Of a stretch of DNA of 42,844 nucleotides, positions 34,789-42,765 are shown one piece after another. Origin of the DNA: Bacteroidota bacterium (GTDB taxonomy: Bacteria > Bacteroidota > Bacteroidia > Bacteroidales > Lentimicrobiaceae); assembly GCA_009773455.1 (NCBI GenBank), contig WSXU01000025.1, positions 2,685 through 45,528 on the forward strand. Direction: 5' to 3'. The translations under genes were made by a program, and so were the position numbers. The notes beneath the pieces were generated by a model. It saw nothing but the letters and a program-made list of their open reading frames with translations. It was not told where the DNA came from and ran no database searches. The stretch's first letter is position 1. Each line of letters begins with the position of its first letter.

Positions 34789-34989
34789 GAGACATACTGA
34801 TCCAGGCTTTTGATTTCTGACGAGGATCGGCTGAACTGTCTGAGAACTTTGTTCTGAAACTCAAGTCAGGTTCCGGTTTTCAGAGCCTATTGTCATTGAT
34901 CAGACTAATCAACTTTTGTTCAGTTTAAATCAGTTCCATCCGTATTATGCTTTATATCCTAATACCGGATATCTGAAGCGGCTATATTT

Positions 34990-35078
34990 AATCCGCAATC
35001 CCACCGCCTTTGGCAGCTTGCCCCGCTTTTTCAGCGGGGGGGGCAGGCGCAATCCGAAATCCGAAATCAACAATCCCT
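34990..35078. repeat. Period-7 repeat interrupted by a GC-rich hairpin, upstream of ychF
   Basis: Units AATCCGC and AATCCCA (34990-35003) are separated by a 47-base hairpin from AATCCGA, AATCCGA, AATCAAC and AATCCCT (35051-35078). The hairpin has a 7-bp core (CCCCGCT at 35021, AGCGGGG at 35033) and an outer pair (CGCCT at 35005, AGGCG at 35045). The rest of the 34789-35089 gap has no gene. Confidence 0.75.
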
Positions 35079-35089
35079 TTCCTTTTCCC

Positions 35090-35097
35090 TATCTTTG
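35090..35097 (+). promoter_or_regulatory. Putative -7 promoter box for ychF
   Basis: TATCTTTG followed by C matches TAnnTTTG, 30 bases before the ATG at 35128. No clear -33 element because the period-7 repeat occupies that region. Confidence 0.45.
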
Positions 35098-35127
35098 CAC
35101 CTCTTTTAACCACCAGATTCAATATTT

Positions 35128-36225
35128 ATGGCCTTAAAATGTGGCATTGTAGGTTTGACCAACATTGGCAAAACCACGATTTTCAACTGTATATCCAACA
35201 CCAAAGGGCAGACCTCGAATTTTGCCTATAGCACCAATAAATCAAATCTCGGTCAGGTGAATGTTCCTGATGACCGTTTATTTGAGATCGATAAGCTGAT
35301 TCATTCTGCAAGGATTGTACCTGTAACAGTGGAAATTATGGATATTCCCGGTCTGGCCAAAGGAGCCAGCCAGGGCGAAGGCGTGGGGAATAAATTTCTG
35401 GCCGATATACAGCAGACGGATGCCATAATTCATGTTTTGCGTTGTTTTGATGATGAAAACCTGCCTCATGTGGAAGGTTCAGTAAATCCGGTGCGGGATC
35501 GGGAAATTGTTGATCTGGAGCTTCAGATTCGTGATCTTGATCTTGTGGAACGCAAGATACAGCGTCTTGAAAAAGCCTCAAAAACCGGCGATAAGGATGC
35601 TAAGCATGGGGTTGATGTACTGACCAGGGTTAAAGACCACCTTGAAAATTTTCAGTCGGTCAGGACATTGGAGATAGGGGAGATGGACCGCAGGTTTATC
35701 GACGATATGTATCTGCTTACCGATAAACCAGTGATTTATGTCTGCAATGTTGATGATGCTTCAGCTGTTAAGGGAAATAAATATGTTGATCAGCTTAAAG
35801 ATGCTGTAGAAGGAGAGAACACGGAAGTTATCGTGATTGCGGGAGCCCTGGAAGCAGAAATTGCAGAGTTGGAGAGTGCCGAAGACCGAAAGGTTTTCCT
35901 TGAAGATGCCGGACTATCGGAACCCGGGGTAAACAGGCTGGTCCGGTCTGCCTATGCTATCCTGAACCTGATGTCTTTTTTCACGGCCGGTCCAATGGAG
36001 GTACGTGCATGGACCATCAGGAAAGGGATGACTGCACCTCAGGCTGCCGGTGTTATCCACAGTGACCTGGAGCGTGGCTTTATCCGGGCTGAAGTGATGA
36101 AATACAAAGACTTCGTAGAATTGAAATCAGAGCATGCCTGCCGCACTGCCGGCAAATTATTTGTCGAAGGGAAAAATTATCTGGTTGAAGACGGGGATAT
36201 TCTGAATATTAGATTTAATGTTTAG
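35128..36225 (+). CDS. ychF: Redox-regulated ATPase YchF (Obg-like family)
   Basis: A 365-residue translation-linked P-loop NTPase that prefers ATP although it belongs to the GTPase-like Obg family. The Walker A is GLTNIGKTT at residues 9-17, where most bacteria have GLPNVGKST; the switch region DIPGLAKGASQGEGVGNKFL near 72 is standard. A coiled-coil insert (about 130-185) and the C-terminal TGS domain (AWTIRKGMTAPQAAGVIHSDLERGF) complete the normal architecture. The ATG at 35128 gives the usual MALKCGIVG start. It is a single gene, converging on the large secreted propeller gene. Confidence 0.95.
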   Translation: MALKCGIVGLTNIGKTTIFNCISNTKGQTSNFAYSTNKSNLGQVNVPDDRLFEIDKLIHSARIVPVTVEIMDIPGLAKGASQGEGVGNKFLADIQQTDAIIHVLRCFDDENLPHVEGSVNPVRDREIVDLELQIRDLDLVERKIQRLEKASKTGDKDAKHGVDVLTRVKDHLENFQSVRTLEIGEMDRRFIDDMYLLTDKPVIYVCNVDDASAVKGNKYVDQLKDAVEGENTEVIVIAGALEAEIAELESAEDRKVFLEDAGLSEPGVNRLVRSAYAILNLMSFFTAGPMEVRAWTIRKGMTAPQAAGVIHSDLERGFIRAEVMKYKDFVELKSEHACRTAGKLFVEGKNYLVEDGDILNIRFNV

Positions 36226-36371
36226 GCAGAGCATTCTCAAATGAATTGTTATGGTTGTTATTCGGGTTCTCCCAGACAGCATATACAGGTTATATTAAGT
36301 TGACAGGATTTAAATACAACACTGTTTATCCGTTTCTACCCTGAAAATTAGTTTGATTATGATTTGCCAGC

Positions 36372-36437
36372 TAACCCTAAGCCCGGCACTCCTGAGAAAG
36401 AGAAGCCGGGCTTGATTCACTATACAAAGTTAACCTG
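36372..36437. repeat. 66-bp hairpin repeat, copy 1
   Basis: This 66-base element is repeated in the same orientation at 42700-42765 with two mismatches. It contains AAGCCCGGC (36379) and GCCGGGCTT (36405), a 9-bp stem with a 17-base loop, and on the minus strand TAACTTTG (36425-36432), which fits the -7 promoter word. It sits between the converging ends of ychF and the propeller gene, in a 319-base gap with no gene. Confidence 0.9.
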
Positions 36438-36544
36438 TTTAATTGCTTGGTATTTCCATGCAAATAAGTGTTGTTTTTGTTGATTTCTGATGCCTCCGGT
36501 TTTAATGATTACTTTTTTGAATTTGATCATGTTAAAAGATAGGT

Positions 36545-39500
36545 TTATGGCAGAGATGCTCCCACAAATCCGAACTGGTTGTTGTCGATGATGGTGCCGT
36601 CACCACTGTCAACACTACCGTTTCCGTCAACATCTGAGAGGACATAACCCGCAACAAAGTTAAACTGGTCGTTGTCGAACGGGGTAACGTCACCACCGTC
36701 AACAGCTCCGTCCTGATTGATATCACCACCATAGATGGCATAACCCATATCGGCCATCTGCAACAGATTTCCACCGTAAATCTCAGCAGGATCACCAAAA
36801 CTCTGAATAATGGTGGTTCCGGCGAAAGATACTGCGTTGGCTGTGGTTGTTTCGATGGAATTTCGATGCTTAACCGTGATGCGGTAGTCGCCGCTGAGTG
36901 TTACAGGAATACCGGTTACAGTAGCTGTTCCGGTTGTGCTCAGCTGAACAAGGGAACTGTATTCAATCGTTGCATAGTTGGTGGCATCGTGCAACTCAAC
37001 GGCAATCATATCGGCTACGCCCGGATCAAACTGAGGTCCAACTTCATTGAATGCCTGATTCATAAAACCGCCTCCGGCATAGAGCCCTTCGAGCATAACA
37101 TTGTTCAGTGTCAGCGTTTTATCGTTTGCATTTATGGTCAGCACCCCTGAGATGTTTGTTGTTCCGTCCCAGAAACCTCCGTTAAAGCCGCCATAAACAA
37201 AAGGCATGTTGCCAAACCGGAATCGGCTGACATAATAATAGGTTCCTTCAGCCGCAATAGCGCTTCCAAGATCCGCTTTGAACTCGTCGTTAGCATAACC
37301 TTGTCCGAAGAAAGGTGCAGGAATCCAGTTTGTCCATGTGTTTGGATCAGTATTGTCAGAACTATAACCGATCCAGGCCTGTAATCCATAAGTTCCGCCG
37401 GCATTTGCAGTAATCCCGTTGGGGATATAGGCCTGGGCGTAAACATCATAAGCGCCTCCAAGGGCAATGGAACCCGTTCCGGGCCATTGAAGATTTGCCC
37501 AATTTATGGAACCACCCCAGGTATCATTAAATGAAGTGGAAGTCGTTACTGCTGCTAAGCGGTTTGCGCCACCGGTATATTCACCATCGTCCCAGCCGGC
37601 ATTCTTGAAATATTTGTATTCGTAAGTTCCAGCATCTATCAGCAACGAATAAGTATAGACCAGGGTTGAGCCGACCTGTGCCATTATTAAACTTCCCGGG
37701 TCACCCGGAGTAATCCAGGAGGCACCGGGGAAATTTCCCGTGAGATACACCAGGTCAGTGCCGGGAGTAAATCCTTCGGCCGTGGACATATCAACGTTAA
37801 AGGTCACAGTGAAGCCCGAGGGAGTCGGAACAACAGCCAGTGTGCGTGGCATACCGGAACCACATGCTGTTGAAGGAGTTGCCGTGATATTGCCCGAGTC
37901 GCTTCCAACCGTTACAGTTACCTCGTTTGTAGTACCGCCTCCTGTTTGAACCCATCCTGACGGGAATGTCCATGCATAGGAAACGCCGGGATCATTAGTA
38001 ACGCTGTAGGTTTCACTGCTTCCTTCCATGGGATTTGTCGAACCTGCAATCGCACCCGGTTGGGCAGGCGGGTTGGTGTTAGGCATAACTACCATATACT
38101 GGTAAGGGCCAACACCATAAACATTTGATGGGGTTACAATAACAGTTCCCGGAATACTTCCGACTACTACAGTCAGTGTACTGGTATTTTGCCCTGATGT
38201 TATAGTCCAGCCAACAGGAGGTTGCCAGATATAGGTAACACCAGGAACATTGGTTACACTATAAGTTTGAGTTGAACCGATGCATGGTGCGGCCGAACCA
38301 CTGATAGCAGAGGGTTGTGATGGTGCAACAAACTGGGTTACATCAGCCTTGTATAACGAACGGGCAGCGATACCGGCAAAGAGATAATCGTTGTTGCCAA
38401 AAAGCGCACTGCTATAACGTCCCATAAAATTATATGGAAGCCCGGCACCGACATTGATCCATGTATTTCCTGCAGCGGATTTCATCTGAACGCTCCACAT
38501 AGTTTTGGCAAACAACTTGCCCGAAACAACCGCGAGGTTGGAAACCAAACTGTCGCCCATACCGACTTTTGTCCAGGTAACCCCATTGTCGGAGGATTCA
38601 TATACGCCGTCGCCTGTATAGGTAATCCCCGTGCCGACATACAATTTATTGTCCAATGTGGCCATACAAGTTATTCTTGCGCCACCATTCGTTGGCACTG
38701 TTCCTACTGCTGTAAACGGTTGTGTTCCGGAAACGGATCGGTAAACGGTTTGACTGCCACCCGCGAACCTATCCCCGTCTTTGATGCAATTATTGCTGCC
38801 CGCCAGTGTTAAATCTGTTGTCCAGGTTAACCCTTCATCATCGGAGTATACACCGATACTTAAATAAATCCTGGAATTCATGGTAAACATTTCATTTATC
38901 TGCTGGCCAACAACATTTTCTGCTGTTACAGAGGCCCATGTGACGCCAAAATCAGTCGAGCGGTACAGACTGTCATAATAGGCGGCAAACACCGTATTTC
39001 CTACACTTCCCATTGCCATTACATAATTTAACGAACCGGATTTTGTTATCAGATTCCCGTTTGCAGATTGCCAGGTGGTTCCATTGTCTGATGAACGGTA
39101 CACCCTGCCACTGTATGTGCCGGCAAAAAGGTAGGGACCGGCCTTAGTTGATTTCCAGACCGCATGCCCGGCCAGGTTGTTGTTGGTCTCGGTCCAGGTA
39201 AGGCCATTATCGGTGGTTTTGAAAATTCCGTCAAATCCGCCTGCGAATAAATTATTGCCGGACTGCAAGAAAACCGGGATCTCCATAATTGGCAAACCGG
39301 AAGTTGCCTGGGTCCATGTCGCTCCGTTATCCATAGATTTGTATACACCGTTCTTTTTTGTGGAGGTAAACACCGCGTTTTCGGTCGCATAGATGGCGCG
39401 CAGTTCCATCTCTGGCAGTCCCGTATTGGCTGCAACCCAGGTAATACCCTTATCTGTTGATTTGAATACACCCTGGTCATATGTAGATGCATAAAGAGTG

Positions 39501-40186
39501 CTTCCAAACTTTGTCATCCCTGTTATCCAGCCTGGAAAGGCGGATCCAGTAAGTGGAATTCCAGCGGTAGATGCTATCCAGTTTGTTCCATTGTTAACAG
39601 AACGGTACACCCCGGCGCGCGTGCCAAGAAATAAGGTATCACCGCTTGAGAAAAAGCATTTTACGGCACGCTGTAGTCCGGTATTTAAACCGGTTCTGGC
39701 CAATGTCCATGTAACACCATTATTGATAGAGCGATACGGGCCGGTGCCTGTCCCTGCAAATACTGAAGTACCAAAGGAATAAAAGCTGGTGATAATCACG
39801 GTGGGTCCTTGCGGCCAGGGTTGTGTCCATGTTAGTCCATTATCATCTGAGCGATAGATACCTCCGTCATAATATGTTACCCCTGTGTTGTCCTGATGCG
39901 CCTGTGTTGCAACGAACAGGACATCTCCATGGCTTCCGACTGTCTGAACAATTTTTCCCGGTATATTATCAATTACATTATTCCAGGTCTGGCCATTATC
40001 TGCCGAGGTCCATGCCCCGCCGGAAGAATACTCATTTTTAGCCCCTGCAAAAAGAAGGGTGGATGTGGCGGCGATGCTGGTAATATTGCCCGAATTGGGT
40101 CCGGACGAGGTAAAAGATTGAGCAATTCCCTGCCCGAAAAAGGAAAGCAGCATCAGGATTGTGAGAATAGTACGTGATTCTTTCAT
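36545..40186 (-). CDS. Large secreted Asp-box beta-propeller protein with PKD-like, starch-binding-like and dockerin-like modules
   Basis: A 1213-residue exported protein with signal peptide 1-23 (FFGQGIAQ). Residues about 25-610 carry around a dozen Asp-box repeats of the form SxDNGxTW (YRSDDNGLTW, FKSTDKGITW, YKSMDNGATW, YRSSDNGTTW), as in sialidase/BNR or sortilin-like propellers. Two PKD-like domains follow (about 617-775, GSTQTYSVTNVPGVTYIW), then a beta-sandwich like starch-binding or AMPK-type domains (about 790-885, VYLTGNFPGASW, GTYEYKYFKNAGWDDGEY) and another beta domain (890-1020). The last ~187 residues are the shared module: KHRNSIETT, calcium loops DINQDGAVDGGD and DVDGNGSVDSGD (dockerin-like, 1153-1213), ending in Pro. 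No catalytic residues are evident; binding or adhesion is the likelier role. Confidence 0.85.
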   Translation of the reverse strand: MKESRTILTILMLLSFFGQGIAQSFTSSGPNSGNITSIAATSTLLFAGAKNEYSSGGAWTSADNGQTWNNVIDNIPGKIVQTVGSHGDVLFVATQAHQDNTGVTYYDGGIYRSDDNGLTWTQPWPQGPTVIITSFYSFGTSVFAGTGTGPYRSINNGVTWTLARTGLNTGLQRAVKCFFSSGDTLFLGTRAGVYRSVNNGTNWIASTAGIPLTGSAFPGWITGMTKFGSTLYASTYDQGVFKSTDKGITWVAANTGLPEMELRAIYATENAVFTSTKKNGVYKSMDNGATWTQATSGLPIMEIPVFLQSGNNLFAGGFDGIFKTTDNGLTWTETNNNLAGHAVWKSTKAGPYLFAGTYSGRVYRSSDNGTTWQSANGNLITKSGSLNYVMAMGSVGNTVFAAYYDSLYRSTDFGVTWASVTAENVVGQQINEMFTMNSRIYLSIGVYSDDEGLTWTTDLTLAGSNNCIKDGDRFAGGSQTVYRSVSGTQPFTAVGTVPTNGGARITCMATLDNKLYVGTGITYTGDGVYESSDNGVTWTKVGMGDSLVSNLAVVSGKLFAKTMWSVQMKSAAGNTWINVGAGLPYNFMGRYSSALFGNNDYLFAGIAARSLYKADVTQFVAPSQPSAISGSAAPCIGSTQTYSVTNVPGVTYIWQPPVGWTITSGQNTSTLTVVVGSIPGTVIVTPSNVYGVGPYQYMVVMPNTNPPAQPGAIAGSTNPMEGSSETYSVTNDPGVSYAWTFPSGWVQTGGGTTNEVTVTVGSDSGNITATPSTACGSGMPRTLAVVPTPSGFTVTFNVDMSTAEGFTPGTDLVYLTGNFPGASWITPGDPGSLIMAQVGSTLVYTYSLLIDAGTYEYKYFKNAGWDDGEYTGGANRLAAVTTSTSFNDTWGGSINWANLQWPGTGSIALGGAYDVYAQAYIPNGITANAGGTYGLQAWIGYSSDNTDPNTWTNWIPAPFFGQGYANDEFKADLGSAIAAEGTYYYVSRFRFGNMPFVYGGFNGGFWDGTTNISGVLTINANDKTLTLNNVMLEGLYAGGGFMNQAFNEVGPQFDPGVADMIAVELHDATNYATIEYSSLVQLSTTGTATVTGIPVTLSGDYRITVKHRNSIETTTANAVSFAGTTIIQSFGDPAEIYGGNLLQMADMGYAIYGGDINQDGAVDGGDVTPFDNDQFNFVAGYVLSDVDGNGSVDSGDGTIIDNNQFGFVGASLP

Positions 40187-40321
40187 ATTTCTTGGTTTTT
40201 GGGTTGGTTAGGTTCTTTGGATTTGTTGTATTTCTTAATCTTCCGTTTACCTGAGTAAGACAATAAAGTTCGATAATCAGGCTATTTTATCACCTTCATT
40301 CCGAAATGCAAGTGATTCTAT
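40187..40321. other. Upstream region of the propeller gene
   Basis: The region between the propeller start and the small gene candidate. No TAnnTTTG box in the expected place and no repeat seen. With 40496-40744, also without recognisable content, it makes up the 558-base gap before the TPR-HTH gene. Confidence 0.25.
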
Positions 40322-40495
40322 TTATACTTCTTCTTTCGGAATTATGTTTATATCAGGTTTTGATTGCTGCCCAACTTCAGCTAGCAATTTTTTTAATACA
40401 ATCCCTTGAAGTTTTATCCGTCGTAGAAAAGGATCCTGATCTTCGCTCTCCTTTGGATGAACTTTATCTTTCTCATTCACATTCTTTTTTTCCAT
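40322..40495 (-). CDS. Possible small protein of 57 residues
   Basis: An ATG-started frame on the minus strand encodes a highly charged peptide beginning MEKKNVNEKDKVHPKESED and ending PDINIIPKEEV, with a helical middle (RRIKLQGIVLKKLLAEV). The composition is protein-like and the frame runs the same way as the genes on both sides, between the TPR-HTH regulator and the propeller gene. There is no signal peptide or known motif. On the opposite strand an 80-codon frame exists, but its leucine- and serine-rich product looks like a shadow. Confidence is limited because there is no homologue evidence. Confidence 0.4.
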   Translation of the reverse strand: MEKKNVNEKDKVHPKESEDQDPFLRRIKLQGIVLKKLLAEVGQQSKPDINIIPKEEV

Positions 40496-40744
40496 TTCAA
40501 TGGTTATTTATTCCAGGCTGCAAATATGAAGCATCTGGTATGGCTTAAACAAATTTTAAGGGTGTACAAAAATGGTATCCTTAGCAGGAATTGATTGGAC
40601 ATTTATAGGACAACTTTACTTAAGTTGTTGGTTATTTGGCAACTATAGAATTGCCCCTATTGTTCAATATTGCACAGAAGGTAATGGAAGAGGGTATTGA
40701 TAGGCAGCATCTGAATATAAAAAAATAGCTTCACCAGGTATTGA

Positions 40745-42499
40745 TCATAATTGTGACAAGAACATCACCAGGTTGCTTTCCGAATTTGTAAGTGCAAACT
40801 TTTTACGCAGGCGGTAGCGGGCTTTTCCCAATGTTTCGGTGCTCTGACCGGTAAGGTCAGCAATTTCCTTGGTTGTCATGTTAAGCCTCAGGTAAGCGCA
40901 GAGTTTCAATTCACTCTGGGTTAGATCAGGAAATTTATTCAATAACTTATCATAGAATTCGCTGTTGATTTCTTTAAACCTAATGGAGAATTCCTGCCAA
41001 AGCCGGTCGTCAGAACTCATCTTGATTTCATGGTTAAACTTAGTAACAACCTCTTTAACATCATTATTCGGGAGCGCTTTTTCAAGATCCGTAAACTTTT
41101 GCCTGATTTCAGCAATCAGTTCATTCTTCTTTAATAATGCCAGTATGTTGATACTTAGCTCTTTACTCTTAAATTTAAGATCTGCTTCTGCCTTTTCCTT
41201 TTCAAGGATGGTATTTTTTATTCTGATTTTTTGTCGCGAGTTGAACAGAATTACAATAAACAATCCTGACAACAGGCCAAGTATAACAAACCCCAGCAGG
41301 AAATAGTATCTCTGTTGCTTTAGCTTTTGCTCTTTGGTTGCCTTTTCCTGGTTATATTGCAATTCGGCCCTGAATAAGGCTTTTTGACTTTGTAAAGCAT
41401 AAAGACTATCATTTGCCCGGATTTGTACGACTATATATTTTAAAGCATTTGCGGAATCGTTTAAAACAATAAAGTTTTTTTGCAATAAATCAGAAGCCAT
41501 TGAAATCGTTTGAAGCATCTGGTATTTTTCACCTATCCCGAGGGCACGAAAAGCAAAATCTTTACTTAAAGCAAAATCTGATTTGCGAAAATGAAATTCG
41601 CTCAGAGCCAGATAGCTGTCGGCCATATTAACAGGATTGTTTACTTTCTCAAATATAACCAGGGAATGTTTCATGTAATAGAGAGCAGAATCTGGATTCT
41701 TCATTTCCTGGTAAACACGGCCAATGTTAATCATATTGAGACCTTGCTGCTGGAAGTCATTTATTTTTCTTGCAACCTTCAGGGCTTCAAAATAGAAATG
41801 AAGGGCCTTAGGCAAATCATAGTATCTGACCTGATATATTGCTGCCAGGTTGTTATACTGATCGGTTACAAGAGGCAGGTTATTTACTTCAATTGCTATG
41901 CTAAGAGCTTTATTAATGTATTCTAAAGCCTTTTCATAGCTTTGCTGGCTAAAAAAATCCGCTCCTATATTTCCCAGAGTTGAGCCTAACAGCCGCTTTT
42001 CATTTAAATTTTCATATAATTTGAGGTTTTCGAAATAGAGTTTCGAACTGTTATCAAAATCACCCACCTGCGCATAGGCTACGGCCATTATGGTTCTACC
42101 GTCTGCAACCTCAAGCTGCATACCTTGTTCAGAGGCCTTTTCTACCACTTCGCCTCCGATTTCAATCGCTTCTTTAATAAGATTCAGCCGGTTAAGGTTT
42201 CCTCCCATTAAAATCATCGCTCTCACTTCAGCACTGTCAAAATCACAATTCTGAGCAACTTGCCTGGCCATCCTGGCATAATTAAGAGATTTTTCAGGGT
42301 CTCTTAATTCTTCTTTCTTTGAAATAATAAGAAACAATCTTGCTTTAGCTTTTTTATCATGAGTAAGCTGTAGCATTCTCTGAAGGCTGTCAATTCTTTC
42401 ATAACCCTGTCCCTTCGCAAAAGGCAGGCAAAGCAGGTTCATCAAAAAGAATAAAATACATATAAGTCCGGCCTTCTTCATCCCGTTCATCAGAGGCAT
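40745..42499 (-). CDS. Membrane-anchored TPR protein with C-terminal LuxR-like helix-turn-helix
   Basis: A 584-residue protein. A signal peptide (about 7-31, GLICILFFLMNLLCLPFA) leads to a periplasmic array of some six to seven TPR units (residues 35-340, for example NIGADFFSQQSYEKALEYI, NIGRVYQEMKNPDSALYYM). A membrane helix near 395-415 (FLLGFVILGLLSGLFIVILF) is followed by a coiled coil and a C-terminal helix-turn-helix around 515-565 (LTQSELKLCAYLRLNMTTKE, IADLTGQSTETLGKARYRLR) that would lie in the cytoplasm. This arrangement is a common Bacteroidota one-component sensor-regulator design; ligand and targets are unknown. ATG codons at residues 1, 4 and 7 are all possible; Met7 (42481) best fits the signal peptide and the -7 box at 42510-42517. 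It reads toward the propeller gene. Confidence 0.85.
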   Translation of the reverse strand: MPLMNGMKKAGLICILFFLMNLLCLPFAKGQGYERIDSLQRMLQLTHDKKAKARLFLIISKKEELRDPEKSLNYARMARQVAQNCDFDSAEVRAMILMGGNLNRLNLIKEAIEIGGEVVEKASEQGMQLEVADGRTIMAVAYAQVGDFDNSSKLYFENLKLYENLNEKRLLGSTLGNIGADFFSQQSYEKALEYINKALSIAIEVNNLPLVTDQYNNLAAIYQVRYYDLPKALHFYFEALKVARKINDFQQQGLNMINIGRVYQEMKNPDSALYYMKHSLVIFEKVNNPVNMADSYLALSEFHFRKSDFALSKDFAFRALGIGEKYQMLQTISMASDLLQKNFIVLNDSANALKYIVVQIRANDSLYALQSQKALFRAELQYNQEKATKEQKLKQQRYYFLLGFVILGLLSGLFIVILFNSRQKIRIKNTILEKEKAEADLKFKSKELSINILALLKKNELIAEIRQKFTDLEKALPNNDVKEVVTKFNHEIKMSSDDRLWQEFSIRFKEINSEFYDKLLNKFPDLTQSELKLCAYLRLNMTTKEIADLTGQSTETLGKARYRLRKKFALTNSESNLVMFLSQL

Positions 42500-42509
42500 G
42501 GTTTCACTG

Positions 42510-42517
42510 CAAAGTTA
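42510..42517 (-). promoter_or_regulatory. Putative -7 promoter box for the TPR-HTH regulator
   Basis: TAACTTTG followed by C on the minus strand matches TAnnTTTG. Predicted RNA start near 42506 leaves about 7 bases before the first ATG and about 25 before the third, supporting the third as start. Confidence 0.45.
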
Positions 42518-42699
42518 GCTAAATTGGAGTGCTTTGACTTTGGTTAATGCATGAACCTATAAAATGTAACCATTTGGGGTAATTTTAATGGTCGATGTCA
42601 AGAACAAACAACCGGCTTCTGCCGATGTTGGAATGTTGCCGTTTTTTTCTATTCAAGAAATATGGGAATGGATAAACATATTTTCTATAATGTCCTGTG

Positions 42700-42765
42700 T
42701 AACCCAAAGCCCGGCACTCCTGAGAAAGAGAAGCCGGGCTTGATACACTATACAAAGTTAACCTG
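42700..42765. repeat. 66-bp hairpin repeat, copy 2
   Basis: Same element as at 36372-36437 (64 of 66 bases identical), same orientation. The stem is AAGCCCGGC (42707-42715) with GCCGGGCTT (42733-42741); the minus-strand TAACTTTG is at 42753-42760. It lies about 200 bases upstream of the TPR-HTH start codon. Flanking sequences of the two copies differ, so the edges are sharp. Confidence 0.9.

Noticed and set aside
40306-40548. 80-codon plus-strand frame rich in Leu and Ser
   Set aside because: It runs opposite to a more protein-like minus-strand frame and against the direction of both neighbours.
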